The notes: generated by a model not told the origin, from the sequence alone. Positions 35,023 to 44,199 are shown, counted from the first letter of the stretch. The stretch: DNA of 64,000 nt from Vallitaleaceae bacterium 9-2 (GCA_038396585.1 CP121691.1:2046001-2110000), one strand, 5' to 3'. Numbers and translations are program-made.

Positions 35023-38000
35023 TTATGCCAAATTTTCATCGTTAAGCTCGTGTTTTTTTGGATACGCCATTGTAACCGTCCCTGTTTTTTTCTCCAAGTT
35101 ACTAAAGGCAACACTTAACATCAGCTTAATTCTATTTAATTGATTCACTTCACTTGCCCCTGGATCATAGTCAATCGCTGCAATATTTGCATAGGGGTAC
35201 TCTTTTCGAATTGGTTTAATCATTGATTTACCAACAACATGGTTAGGTAAACATGCAAATGGTTGCACACAAACAATGTTTTCAACTCCATGTTCAACAA
35301 GCTCTATCATCTCACCTGTCAAAAACCATCCTTCACCTGTTTGATTACCTAACGAGATCAACTTACCAGCTAACTTAGCTTTTTCTTCTATACGCGTTGG
35401 AGCTCTGAAGTTCTTACTGTTGGACAATGCCTTTTTCATCGATGAACGGAAAAATTCAATAACTTCTATCGCAATTTTATTTCCGATCCATTGTTTACGT
35501 GAAGCATTAAGTTTTTCATATTTAAACTTCGCATTATAAGCCGAATACAAGAAAAAGTCCATAAGGTCAGGAACACTTACTTCTGCCCCTTCTTCTTCTA
35601 AAATCTTTGCCAACTGATTGTTTCCTGTCGGATGATATTTAACAAGTATCTCACCGACAATCCCAACCTTAGGCTTGACGATAGGATGAATTGGAATTTG
35701 GTCAAATGCTTCGACAATTTCACCAATTAGCTTTTTATATTCTCTCATTCGTCCTCGGCGAAGAACCTCAAAAGCCTTTTGTCGATAGCGTTCATATACT
35801 TGCATCGTTTGTCCTTCATTGATTTCATATGGGCGCATTTTTTGCGTTACCCGCATAAATAAATCTCCAAATACCGTTGCCATCAGCGCTGTCTTGACAA
35901 ATCGATAATTCATTTCAAGCCCCGGATGTTTTTCCAGACCAACTGTATTCACCGAGACCACTGGAACTGTAAAAATATTGGCATCTGTTAATGCCTTACG
36001 AATAAAGCCAATATAGTTTGATGCTCGACAACCTCCACCTGTCTGTGTAATAAAGACTGACGTGTTGTTTAAGTCATATTCTCCACTAAGCAGTGCAGAT
36101 ACAATTTGACCGGTTACAAGAATTGAAGGATAACATGCATCATTATTGACATACTTTAATCCCGTGTCAATAGCTTTATAATCAACCTGTGGAAGCACCA
36201 CTACATTGTAACCCAATTCACGTAAGCCTACTTGATAGAATTCAAAATGCAGCGGCGACATCTGAGGCGCCAAAATCGTATGTGTTTTTCGGTGTTCTTT
36301 GGTAAAGACTAGTCGATTTTCAACTCTTGGTTTTTTTTGTATCTCTTTTCCAGACTTCTCTTTTTCATCAAGCGCAGCTTTAAGCGAACGCATACGAATA
36401 CGAATGGCTCCAAGATTGTTACCTTCATCAATCTTTATCAACGTATATAGCTTACCATGTTCTTCAAGGATTTCATGGACCTGGTCACTGGTTACTGCAT
36501 CGACACCACATCCAAAGGAAGTCAGCTGGACTAATTCAAGTCCCGGTGTACGTCCAACATACTCTGCCGCATGATATAAGCGTGTATGATACGACCATTG
36601 ATCAAGAACCCGAAGCGGACGTTTGGGCGCTGCCAAGTGAGCAATACTATCTTCTGTTAAGATGCCCATACCTAGGTCGGTAATAATGTTGGTTAATCCA
36701 TGATTAATCTCTGGATCAACATGATATGGACGACCCGCTAAGACAATGCCTCGACGCCCCATTTTTTGAAGCTCTTTTACGACTTCTTCACCTCGTCGGC
36801 GTATATCTGCTTTTACGACTTCTTTTTCAGCCCATGCTTTATCGACTGCGCGTTCAATTTCTTCTTGAGTTAATTGGTCTTGTGAAAACGCCTCCATCAA
36901 ACCTTTAACGATATTTTTCTTTGTATCCAAAGCTAAGAAAGGTTGAATCAAGCGCACATCGCCTTGGACAATCGCATCAGTATTATGTTTGATTGTCTCT
37001 GGATAAGATGTAACAATTGGGCAGTTATAATGGTTATCCGCTTGATGTACTTCTTTTTCTTCATAAGCCACTGAGGGATAAAATATTGTTTTAATATTTT
37101 TTCCAATAAGATGCATAATATGGCCATGAACAATTTTTGCAGGATAGCACACGGATTCTGATGGAATCGTCTCAATCCCTTCTTCATATATTTTTTTGGA
37201 AGACTTTGGCGATAATACAACACGATATCCAAGCTCTGTAAAAAATGTATGCCAAAACGGATAATTCTCATACATGTTAAGTACTCTTGGAATACCAATC
37301 TCCCCTCGTACAGCATCCTTTAGAGGAAGTGACTTATAACTAAATATTCGCTTATATTTTTCATCATATAAGTTCGGCATTTTTTCATTATTCGGCTTTG
37401 TAATTCCAGCTCCACGTTCACATCGATTCCCTGATACAAAACGACGACCATCATTAAATGTGGATATGGTCAATAGACATTGATTTGAGCACAATTGACA
37501 TCGATCCATATCTGTAGAAAATTCAAAAGCTTCCATCTGTTCTAAGGAAAGCAATGATGAACGTTCTCCCGCTTCACATCGTTCCTTTGAAATAATAGCC
37601 GCGCCATAAGCTCCCATAATTCCGGCGATATCCGGTCGAACGACTTCTCTGCCACTCACTTTTTCAAACGCCCTTAAAACAGCATTATTATAAAAAGTTC
37701 CTCCTTGAACAATGATCTTACTTCCCATTGCTTCTGGATCTCTGATTTTGATTACTTTTTGAATAGCATTTTTTATTACTGAATACGACAATCCTGCAGA
37801 TATATCTCCAACAGTTGCGCCTTCTTTTTGAGCCTGTTTAACCCTTGAGTTCATAAATACTGTACACCTTGAACCTAAATCAACCGGGCGCCGAGAATCC
37901 AACGCCGCTTTAGCAAAATCTTCTATTTTTAGATTCAATGAACTGGAGAATGTCTCTAAAAAGGACCCACATCCTGAGGAACATGCTTCATTTAATAAGA

Positions 38001-39315
38001 TATCATCAATGACACCATTTTTAACACGAAGACACTTCATATCTTGTCCGCCAATGTCCAAAATAAATTCAACACCAGGTAAAAAGTGGTTTGCCGCTTT
38101 ATAGTGCGCAATAGTTTCAATCTCACCTATGTCAATTTTGAGTGCTTCTTTTATCAGCGCTTCCCCATAACCTGTAATCGTACTTTTTGCAATATACGCC
38201 TTATCCGGCATTTGATGATATATATCCCGCAATACATCTGCGATCAAATTCAAGGGCTTACCACGGTTACTCCCATAAAACGAATATAAAATTTCATGGT
38301 TTTCTCCCATTAAAACCATTTTTGTCGTTGTTGAGCCTGCATCAATTCCTAGATATATAGGACCTTCATAGTCTTTAAGCTCAGCTTTTTTTACTTTGGC
38401 TTTTTCATGACGCACCAAAAACGCTTCAAGTTCTTTATCTGACGAAAATAACGCGTCTAAGCGTGCAACTTCGCTTGCTTCAGAAGCTGAGAGGTCTTCA
38501 CATCGCTCTATAAGCGTTTTAACATTGATAGAATCTTGTGAAAAAGATTCTAATGATGCACCTATAGCTACAAACAACTGTGGATGTTCAGGAAACATAA
38601 TTTGCTCTTTTTTTAGTTTTAATGTTTCGATAAAGCGTTGGCGCAGCTCCGATAAGAAGTAAAGAGGACCGCCTAGAAATGCTACATTACCGCGAATCGG
38701 CTTTCCACACGCCAAACCACTTATGGTTTGATTAACTACCGCTTGAAAGATTGATGCAGCAATATCTTCTTTTGCTGCACCTTCATTCAGTAGCGGCTGT
38801 ACATCTGTCTTGGCAAAAACGCCACAGCGAGCCGCAATTGGATGGATTACTTGATGTTTTTTGGCTAACTCATTTAATCCAGAAGCATCTGTCTCTAAAA
38901 GCGACGCCATTTGGTCTATAAATGCACCGGTCCCACCAGCACAGGTACCATTCATTCGTTGATCAATAGATGTTCCTTCAAAATAGGTAATCTTTGCATC
39001 TTCTCCGCCTAACTCAATCGCAACATCCGTTTTGGGAATGATGCGTTCAACCGTCTTAGAGCATGCTACCACTTCTTGTATAAACGGAATAGATAACCAT
39101 TTGGAAATGCCTAATCCTCCCGATCCTGTTACTTTAATTGTACATTCATGTCCAGGAAAATGTCGGTTGATGCTTTGGATTAAAGAAAATACCGTTGCCC
39201 GAATATCCGAATAATGGCGCTTGTATTTACTATAAATCATGTCACATCTTTCATTGAGTATGACAACTTTAACAGTTGTTGAACCAACATCTAATCCAAT
39301 ATGAATCTTATTCAT
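35023..39315 (-). CDS. Tandem 2-hydroxyacyl-CoA dehydratase-type activase fused to DUF2229/HgdB-like region
   Basis: The ATG at 39315 follows GGAGG, giving 1430 residues. Two BcrA/BadF-type ATPase domains lie in tandem (about 1-260 and 315-575), beginning IGLDVGSTTVKVV and LGIDAGSTTTKMV. Each keeps the cysteines that in HgdC-type activators hold a 4Fe-4S cluster: Cys125 and Cys164 in the first, Cys445 (or 449) and Cys484 in the second. A cysteine motif CQLCSNQC (near 607) links to a DUF2229-like and then an HgdB-like region with further cysteines. Such proteins couple ATP hydrolysis to low-potential electron transfer; the substrate is unknown. No hydroxyacyl-CoA dehydratase operon is seen. 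Confidence 0.85.
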   Translation of the reverse strand: MNKIHIGLDVGSTTVKVVILNERCDMIYSKYKRHYSDIRATVFSLIQSINRHFPGHECTIKVTGSGGLGISKWLSIPFIQEVVACSKTVERIIPKTDVAIELGGEDAKITYFEGTSIDQRMNGTCAGGTGAFIDQMASLLETDASGLNELAKKHQVIHPIAARCGVFAKTDVQPLLNEGAAKEDIAASIFQAVVNQTISGLACGKPIRGNVAFLGGPLYFLSELRQRFIETLKLKKEQIMFPEHPQLFVAIGASLESFSQDSINVKTLIERCEDLSASEASEVARLDALFSSDKELEAFLVRHEKAKVKKAELKDYEGPIYLGIDAGSTTTKMVLMGENHEILYSFYGSNRGKPLNLIADVLRDIYHQMPDKAYIAKSTITGYGEALIKEALKIDIGEIETIAHYKAANHFLPGVEFILDIGGQDMKCLRVKNGVIDDILLNEACSSGCGSFLETFSSSLNLKIEDFAKAALDSRRPVDLGSRCTVFMNSRVKQAQKEGATVGDISAGLSYSVIKNAIQKVIKIRDPEAMGSKIIVQGGTFYNNAVLRAFEKVSGREVVRPDIAGIMGAYGAAIISKERCEAGERSSLLSLEQMEAFEFSTDMDRCQLCSNQCLLTISTFNDGRRFVSGNRCERGAGITKPNNEKMPNLYDEKYKRIFSYKSLPLKDAVRGEIGIPRVLNMYENYPFWHTFFTELGYRVVLSPKSSKKIYEEGIETIPSESVCYPAKIVHGHIMHLIGKNIKTIFYPSVAYEEKEVHQADNHYNCPIVTSYPETIKHNTDAIVQGDVRLIQPFLALDTKKNIVKGLMEAFSQDQLTQEEIERAVDKAWAEKEVVKADIRRRGEEVVKELQKMGRRGIVLAGRPYHVDPEINHGLTNIITDLGMGILTEDSIAHLAAPKRPLRVLDQWSYHTRLYHAAEYVGRTPGLELVQLTSFGCGVDAVTSDQVHEILEEHGKLYTLIKIDEGNNLGAIRIRMRSLKAALDEKEKSGKEIQKKPRVENRLVFTKEHRKTHTILAPQMSPLHFEFYQVGLRELGYNVVVLPQVDYKAIDTGLKYVNNDACYPSILVTGQIVSALLSGEYDLNNTSVFITQTGGGCRASNYIGFIRKALTDANIFTVPVVSVNTVGLEKHPGLEMNYRFVKTALMATVFGDLFMRVTQKMRPYEINEGQTMQVYERYRQKAFEVLRRGRMREYKKLIGEIVEAFDQIPIHPIVKPKVGIVGEILVKYHPTGNNQLAKILEEEGAEVSVPDLMDFFLYSAYNAKFKYEKLNASRKQWIGNKIAIEVIEFFRSSMKKALSNSKNFRAPTRIEEKAKLAGKLISLGNQTGEGWFLTGEMIELVEHGVENIVCVQPFACLPNHVVGKSMIKPIRKEYPYANIAAIDYDPGASEVNQLNRIKLMLSVAFSNLEKKTGTVTMAYPKKHELNDENLA

Positions 39316-39344
39316 TCTTTTTTCCTCCATACATACTTACACTG

Positions 39345-39938
39345 CTACCTAAGATATCCCTCAGCATAGGCTTCATCAATAATGTTTTTTATATATTCCC
39401 ATATAGATAAACTGCCTTCAGCGGCATGTTTATTATAGGCTATAACCTGTTCCTTATATATTCCATGTTCAAGCCAGGCTTTACCTTTCGATAAATAATT
39501 GAGCAAAATAGGTTGCACTCGATCAATCGCCGCAGCAAATTTTGCTTCAGGTGTCTGTTTTTGTTCAAAAGCTTCCCATAGTCGTTCATATTCTTGACCT
39601 TGTTCTTTTGGCAATAAGCCAAAAATACGTTTTGCAGCCTCTCGCTCTTTTAACAGCTTAAGTTCGTGCCCTTTTTCATCATATGCATAGGTATCACCTG
39701 CATCAATTTCAACAATATCATGTATCAGCACCATCTTAACCACTGTCAAAACATCTACTTCTACATTTGCATATTCACTTAGTATTATTGCCATCATAGC
39801 CAAATGCCAAGAATGCTCAGGATCATTTTCCTTTCGCGTGCCATCGGCAAGATAGCTTTGTCGAAACACTGCTTTTAACTTGTCTATTTCTATAATAAAG
39901 TCCATTTGTTGTTTCAGTCGATTTATGTCTTTTGGCAT
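39345..39938 (-). CDS. HD-domain phosphohydrolase (YfbR-like)
   Basis: I start this at the ATG at 39938, preceded by AAAGGAG, giving 197 residues (MPKDINRL). The HD signature is clear: EHSWHLAMMA supplies the first histidine, VLIHDIVEIDAGD the HD pair, and AAIDRVQPIL the last aspartate. Members related to YfbR are 5'-nucleotidases acting on deoxynucleoside monophosphates, but the substrate here is not proven. It starts 10 bases after the receiver-like gene and ends 29 bases before the activase gene, in one apparent operon. Confidence 0.88.
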   Translation of the reverse strand: MPKDINRLKQQMDFIIEIDKLKAVFRQSYLADGTRKENDPEHSWHLAMMAIILSEYANVEVDVLTVVKMVLIHDIVEIDAGDTYAYDEKGHELKLLKEREAAKRIFGLLPKEQGQEYERLWEAFEQKQTPEAKFAAAIDRVQPILLNYLSKGKAWLEHGIYKEQVIAYNKHAAEGSLSIWEYIKNIIDEAYAEGYLR

Positions 39939-39948
39939 ATATACTCCT

Positions 39949-40401
39949 TTATATTTGCGCCCCGCAAAATGGGCAAAAAGTAATGGCTGCATCAAATTGA
40001 GATAAATCCTTATGACAATGTATACACAGGGTTTCATCTGCCGGTTCAGGGTCACGTAGAATTTTTTTTATGACACTCTCAAGTAAGAACATTGATGCCG
40101 GGGTTTGTAGTACGCCATCAATATAGTCTCCCGAAAAATCGGACTTATGAATGGGATTACTCGAAGAAAGTACACATTTAATATGCGGCATTCCAGCTTT
40201 TATGAGTTGAATGAGTTTGTCCCCACGCGTTTGTTGCATAATATAGTTCACAATAACAACATTGGGTTCATCACGTTCAATTGCATAAAGCGCCTCATAT
40301 TCATCCGCTATCTCCACTTCAAATCCCATTTTTTGAAGCATGTCCTTTAATATTAAGCTTTCAAACTTTGAATCATTAATCAACAATGCTTTCTTTTCCA
40401 T
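39949..40401 (-). CDS. Degenerate CheY-like receiver with C-terminal zinc ribbon
   Basis: This 150-residue protein has a receiver-like fold (about 1-115). The phosphorylated aspartate is replaced by Asn52 in VVIVNYIMQQ and the conserved lysine near 100 is Thr (VLQTPAS). The acidic pair is reduced to Asn9-Asp10. Classical phosphorylation is therefore unlikely. The C-terminus carries a zinc-ribbon-like CIHCHKD...CPFCGAQI. It heads the operon with the HD, activase, era and GGDEF genes and has its own promoter. A regulatory or scaffold role is likely; the partner is unknown. Confidence 0.82.
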   Translation of the reverse strand: MEKKALLINDSKFESLILKDMLQKMGFEVEIADEYEALYAIERDEPNVVIVNYIMQQTRGDKLIQLIKAGMPHIKCVLSSSNPIHKSDFSGDYIDGVLQTPASMFLLESVIKKILRDPEPADETLCIHCHKDLSQFDAAITFCPFCGAQI

Positions 40402-40433
40402 AAGAGATACTCCTATCCAATTTGTCTTTGTCT

Positions 40434-40463
40434 ATTATAACATAAATTCTAAAGGAAGTTCAA
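40434..40463 (-). promoter_or_regulatory. Promoter of the receiver-HD-activase-era-GGDEF operon
   Basis: On the minus strand TTGAAC (40458-40463) and TATAAT (40434-40439) are 18 bases apart, with TG one base before the -10 box. The -35 box overlaps the end of the upstream membrane protein gene. Confidence 0.65.
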
Positions 40464-40868
40464 AATAAAATACCAGGGAGTAACAAACACTAATGCGTAT
40501 ACAATCAACCTATTCGCCTCTTTTTTTGACAGAGCAATACGAAGCCACAGATACTTTGTCAGCATCATGTAAATCACTACCGCACATAGCATCGATATTA
40601 TTGTAAGGGTTACATTATGTACATAGTCAAACCTTAACCCGTATGCATGAATGCATAACAACACCGTACTGTAGAGCATAAGTCCTAACGCATGACTTAA
40701 AAAAATGTAGGTTCCATGCATCAACCCACTTCGCATAATTACATCTTTACGTCTTTTTACTCCTGCATACTTAAAACCAACAATAACAATAATAAAAGCT
40801 ATCAAATACATTCCACCAATTATTGGCAGAATCTGATAGGACAAAAAGAGTTCTAATGTAGCCGGCAT
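40449..40868 (-). CDS. Small four-helix membrane protein
   Basis: This 139-residue protein has four predicted helices, beginning with FLSYQILPIIGGMYLIAFIIV and ending with LIVYALVFVTPWYFIL. It contains a histidine-rich middle (GLMHGTYIFLSHALG). I recognise no family. A perfect AAGGAGG ribosome site for it lies inside the end of the MocR gene, which it overlaps by 16 bases, so the two are translationally coupled. It may be the target of the regulator. Confidence 0.78.
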   Translation of the reverse strand: MPATLELFLSYQILPIIGGMYLIAFIIVIVGFKYAGVKRRKDVIMRSGLMHGTYIFLSHALGLMLYSTVLLCIHAYGLRFDYVHNVTLTIISMLCAVVIYMMLTKYLWLRIALSKKEANRLIVYALVFVTPWYFILNFL

Positions 40869-42268
40869 ATGACCTCCTTAATGCGAATAATTCCTTCTTC
40901 GACTTTTGATGTTTCTATTCCTCGGTAGTTTAGTACAATAAATTGTTCATAGGTTTGCTCTTGACCTATCATAAATTCTGAAAGCAGGCAACAACGAACA
41001 TGGTATTTTCTTTGTAGCGAGTAAAACAACTGCTTGTTAAAAGGCTGCTTTACGTTTAACACACAGGTTACACCTGCCGGATCTATCTCAATGGATGCAT
41101 ATTCTTCTAAATGTTTATGTAAGAGCTTTTTTAGCAAAAAATATTTGTTTCGATAATTTTTGCGCAATCGGCGAATATGCCGTCCAAAATCATCATTTTT
41201 CAACATATTAGCCAAGGCCAATTGTTCCAGTTTGGACGCACTTTGCGTCCCTCGATAGTTTTCTTTGATATACGCTGTCAGTAAGGGTTTTGGCAACACC
41301 ATAAAACTAATACGAATACTTGGCAGTAAAAGTGTTGAAAATGACCCCATATAAATCACTCGCTCATGTCGATCCATCCCCTGAAGCGATCGAATAGGCT
41401 TACCTATGTATCGAAGCTCATTATTATAGTCATCTTCAATAATATAGCTATCAGAGTCGTTCGCCCATTCAAGCAACTCAATTCGCGTATTCATGGGCAT
41501 AATACTTCCATAAGGAAACTGATAACTTGGTGATGTGAAGCAAACTTGATTTTTTTGTTTCTTTAGTTGGCTAATATCTAAGACATTATTTTTTAGTCCA
41601 ATGGGAACAATTGAATAATTGGCCTGCGTAAAGACGTCTTTTGCAATATTAAATCCCGGGTTTTCTATAGCCAACGTCTGATATCCTCTATTATAAAACA
41701 ATCGTGATAACGGCCCTAACAATCCTTGCATACCAGAGCCAATAATGATTTGACTGTCACGCGCCTTGATGCCACGTACACGTTGAAAATACTCACATAT
41801 TTGTTTTTTTAGAAGCAGTTCGCCAAATGGTTGTCCCATATGATAGAGTTCAAGTGCATCATCATTGAGTGCACGATTAATATTTTTTTTCCATAGTGTC
41901 ATGTCAAAATTATCGTATTCTACATATTCTCCTGTGAAATCGTATTGCGTTTCATTTTCCTCTAAATATTTTTGGATTTCTGCATCGTCGTCACTGTCGA
42001 TCTGATCAGAAAAGGCAGAGAGCTTCATTGAAGTTACATAATATCCTTTTTGCGGTAACGAATAGAGATATCCTTCTGATACCAGCTGCGCATATGTATT
42101 TTCAATTGTTGTTCGAGAAATCCCCATATTATTGGACAATTGACGAATAGACGGCATTTTTTCATCCCCAGATAAATGGCCGCTTTTTATTTCTTTGATG
42201 ATGCTATTATATAATTGTATGTATAATGGATCTTGTGTATTTTTTTCAACAAAAAAGACTTTTTCCAT
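40853..42268 (-). CDS. MocR/GntR-type regulator lacking the PLP lysine
   Basis: This 471-residue protein joins an N-terminal GntR winged helix (about 8-80; MPSIRQLSNNMGISRTTIE) to a class I aminotransferase-like domain (about 110-470). In MocR proteins the PLP-binding lysine lies in a TFSK motif; here the equivalent sequence is SFST, with Thr312. The usual EDDYD also reads EDDYNN (278-283). It may therefore not form the normal Schiff base and may sense another ligand or none. It follows three small membrane protein genes and overlaps a fourth, all on one strand. Confidence 0.88.
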   Translation of the reverse strand: MEKVFFVEKNTQDPLYIQLYNSIIKEIKSGHLSGDEKMPSIRQLSNNMGISRTTIENTYAQLVSEGYLYSLPQKGYYVTSMKLSAFSDQIDSDDDAEIQKYLEENETQYDFTGEYVEYDNFDMTLWKKNINRALNDDALELYHMGQPFGELLLKKQICEYFQRVRGIKARDSQIIIGSGMQGLLGPLSRLFYNRGYQTLAIENPGFNIAKDVFTQANYSIVPIGLKNNVLDISQLKKQKNQVCFTSPSYQFPYGSIMPMNTRIELLEWANDSDSYIIEDDYNNELRYIGKPIRSLQGMDRHERVIYMGSFSTLLLPSIRISFMVLPKPLLTAYIKENYRGTQSASKLEQLALANMLKNDDFGRHIRRLRKNYRNKYFLLKKLLHKHLEEYASIEIDPAGVTCVLNVKQPFNKQLFYSLQRKYHVRCCLLSEFMIGQEQTYEQFIVLNYRGIETSKVEEGIIRIKEVICRLH

Positions 42269-42293
42269 TGCTCCCCTTCTTTATCCTCACAAC

Positions 42294-42623
42294 TTAAACA
42301 AAAAATCCTTGATAAAAGACAATACCGTGATATATAAGCCCTAGCCCATGTAAAATCAATGCAATGTGGGCAAAGATTTTTTCTGTATCATCCGGTTCTT
42401 CCCCAATAACACCCACACCAATTCCTGCAAGTGTCACTAATGCCCCAATCATCTCTAATGTCCCTGCACGTATAATATTTTGTTCATCACGTGTATAAAA
42501 CGCAATAATATATATACTTATAGCCGACAACGCATAAGCGATAATTGCAAGTATCAAGGATGTCACCCCAAATCGATTATGCGGTTTAGCATTTAGTTTT
42601 AAAACTGCTTTGTTCGTTTTCAT
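42294..42623 (-). CDS. Small membrane protein, DUF6142-like
   Basis: This 109-residue protein has three predicted helices: SLILAIIAYALSAISIYIIA, AGTLEMIGALVTLAGIGVGVI and a last one around IALILHGLGLIYHGIVFY. The N-terminal NRFG and the general layout resemble DUF6142 proteins of Clostridia, an assignment I hold with moderate confidence. It is the third gene of the operon, after two other small membrane proteins and 25 bases before the MocR gene. Confidence 0.75.
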   Translation of the reverse strand: MKTNKAVLKLNAKPHNRFGVTSLILAIIAYALSAISIYIIAFYTRDEQNIIRAGTLEMIGALVTLAGIGVGVIGEEPDDTEKIFAHIALILHGLGLIYHGIVFYQGFFV

Positions 42624-42641
42624 ACGTTCTCCAATTCACAC

Positions 42642-42878
42642 TTACATAAAGTAAACATAACCACTTCGAAGCACACTGAGTCCAAACCCCAATACGCTAA
42701 AAAAAATACCTGCTTTTGATAATCGTCTCTTTTCAGAGTGATACCCTTTTACTCCGGTATATCCTCCCACAAATGAAACAAAAATTGCTAAAAGCGGTAT
42801 AATCCATAATACAAGACTTATTGATCCTATAATCACAGAAGCAATGCTATAATTACTCAAATCATTATCTATTCGCAT
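42642..42878 (-). CDS. Small two-helix membrane protein (DUF4190-like)
   Basis: I start this at the ATG at 42878, preceded by GGGAG; a TTG four codons upstream is less likely. The 78-residue product has two helices, IASVIIGSISLVLWIIPLLA and a second beginning KAGIFFSVLGFGLS. The pattern resembles the short DUF4190 repeat found in many Gram-positive membrane proteins. Its function is unknown. It lies 15 bases after the first small gene of the operon. Confidence 0.72.
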   Translation of the reverse strand: MRIDNDLSNYSIASVIIGSISLVLWIIPLLAIFVSFVGGYTGVKGYHSEKRRLSKAGIFFSVLGFGLSVLRSGYVYFM

Positions 42879-42893
42879 GGCATCTCCCAAACC

Positions 42894-43055
42894 TTAATCA
42901 ATTAAGTGCTTTCTTAAACTTAATAGTTTACTCCCAAAAATAATCGACATGGTTCCAATGGCTACCGCACCAACAATAGTAATAATTCCAAGTACAATAC
43001 CTGTTACTCCAGCTTGTGTTATTCTTTTATATATTTTGTCACTATATTCAATCAT
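42894..43055 (-). CDS. Small single-pass membrane protein
   Basis: I start this at the ATG at 43055, preceded by AGGAG, giving 53 residues (MIEYSDKIYK). One hydrophobic segment, GVTGIVLGIITIVGAVAIGT, occupies the middle and the C-terminus is basic. No family is recognised. It heads the operon of small membrane proteins and MocR, right after a promoter that faces away from that of the nucleoid protein gene. Confidence 0.7.
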   Translation of the reverse strand: MIEYSDKIYKRITQAGVTGIVLGIITIVGAVAIGTMSIIFGSKLLSLRKHLID

Positions 43056-43089
43056 TTTTTCACTCCTAACAAATAAAATCATTTAGTTA

Positions 43090-43117
43090 ATTATACCATT
43101 AATCATAAAAAAGTAAA
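43090..43117 (-). promoter_or_regulatory. Promoter of the small membrane protein/MocR operon
   Basis: On the minus strand TTTACT (43112-43117) and TATAAT (43090-43095) are 16 bases apart, 35 bases from the first start codon. It stands back to back with the promoter of the divergent gene. Confidence 0.55.
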
Positions 43118-43120
43118 CCT

Positions 43121-43149
43121 TTTATACTCAGTCCGTTCTATGTTATAAT
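43121..43149 (+). promoter_or_regulatory. Promoter of the nucleoid-associated protein gene
   Basis: TTTATA (43121-43126) and TATAAT (43144-43149) are 17 bases apart, with TG one base before the -10 box (extended -10). Confidence 0.6.
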
Positions 43150-43185
43150 ATTCTCGTTTAAACCATTTTAGAAAGAAGGTTCACC

Positions 43186-44199
43186 ATGATAAACCCTGAA
43201 GAAATACAAATCAAAAAAATAATTATTCATATACTGGACACATCCATTACCATGCCAGTAATGTCTATGGATGAAATGCCAACCTCCATTGATATCAATG
43301 ATTTTTTTGCACACCATATCTGCAAAACTACCAATGATGACGCTTTACGAAACTGTGTATTTGACGAAGAATACAATCTCTTTTTAAATTATTTGAAAGA
43401 ATATCGGGATGAAATAATTGATTTTGTTACCTTTTCCAAGCAAACTGCCGGTCAGCTTTTTTCCATTATGAGCGCACATATCAATATCCCTAGCGCAGAC
43501 CTTGCTATTATTCAGTACCGATATAATATGCACGACTATCTTGCTTTATTAAAACTCAATTATCAAAACACATTTATTCACTTTACGGACTATGAAAGCG
43601 ATGTCAATATAAACACCATCATCCAGCATCGAACCACACTACCGAATTATGGTCAAAAAATTACCGAAGCTGCAGTGATTGACCTTGAAACTTTTGATGT
43701 TCAACTTTTAGACAAACTTGTCGATATCGACGGAGAAAAAAAGCATTATCTATCAACATTATTTTTCAAATGTCATACCAAGCTCTCCTCTAAAGAGCAA
43801 ATGCAAGCGGTTAAAACAGCAACCAATAAAGTAGCCAAAAAATATTTTGATACGGATATTGAAAAAAAAGCAGAAATCACAGAAAAACTTTACTCAAACT
43901 TAAATGAAGAAGGCGAACTTGACTTGGAAAGTTTTGCCAAGGAAGCTTTTCCGGCACAGGATGAGGCAAAAGAAATCTTCTTTAGTACTCTTGAAAAAAA
44001 AGGTATTGACGAACCTAAGATTGCCATTACCGAAAAAACAATCAATCGAACCTTTGAAAAGCAACGTATAAAAACAGATGAAGGTATTGAAATAAAGATA
44101 CCCATGGACTTTTACAATAACCCTCAAAAGATGGAATTTGTCACTGAACCTAACGGAAAAATCTCTATTATTATTAAAGACATCAATAAGATTATGTAA
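43186..44199 (+). CDS. 37-kDa nucleoid-associated protein (YejK/NdpA family)
   Basis: This 337-residue protein resembles the YejK/NdpA family of nucleoid-associated proteins. It begins INPEEIQIKKIIIHILD and has the IDINDFFAHHI segment and the HYLSTLFFKC stretch, which are typical of the family. The C-terminus contains an IKIPMDFYNNP motif followed by a beta-rich tail (GKISIIIKDI). E. coli NdpA binds the nucleoid, but its precise role is not known. It is a single gene, convergent with dinB, and its stop lies inside a shared terminator. Confidence 0.82.
   Translation: MINPEEIQIKKIIIHILDTSITMPVMSMDEMPTSIDINDFFAHHICKTTNDDALRNCVFDEEYNLFLNYLKEYRDEIIDFVTFSKQTAGQLFSIMSAHINIPSADLAIIQYRYNMHDYLALLKLNYQNTFIHFTDYESDVNINTIIQHRTTLPNYGQKITEAAVIDLETFDVQLLDKLVDIDGEKKHYLSTLFFKCHTKLSSKEQMQAVKTATNKVAKKYFDTDIEKKAEITEKLYSNLNEEGELDLESFAKEAFPAQDEAKEIFFSTLEKKGIDEPKIAITEKTINRTFEKQRIKTDEGIEIKIPMDFYNNPQKMEFVTEPNGKISIIIKDINKIM

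Noticed and set aside
35009-35114. A longer Era with 35 extra N-terminal residues
   Set aside because: The extension overlaps the activase coding end and lacks family similarity. The ATG at 35009 has a ribosome site and starts directly with the GTPase domain.
36948-37316. A 122-codon frame inside the activase gene, same strand
   Set aside because: It is an out-of-frame shadow of the large fusion protein, without a ribosome site or recognisable domain.
42894-43082. Longer N-termini for the small membrane proteins
   Set aside because: Internal ATG codons at 43055 and 42878 have clear ribosome sites, while the upstream start codons do not.
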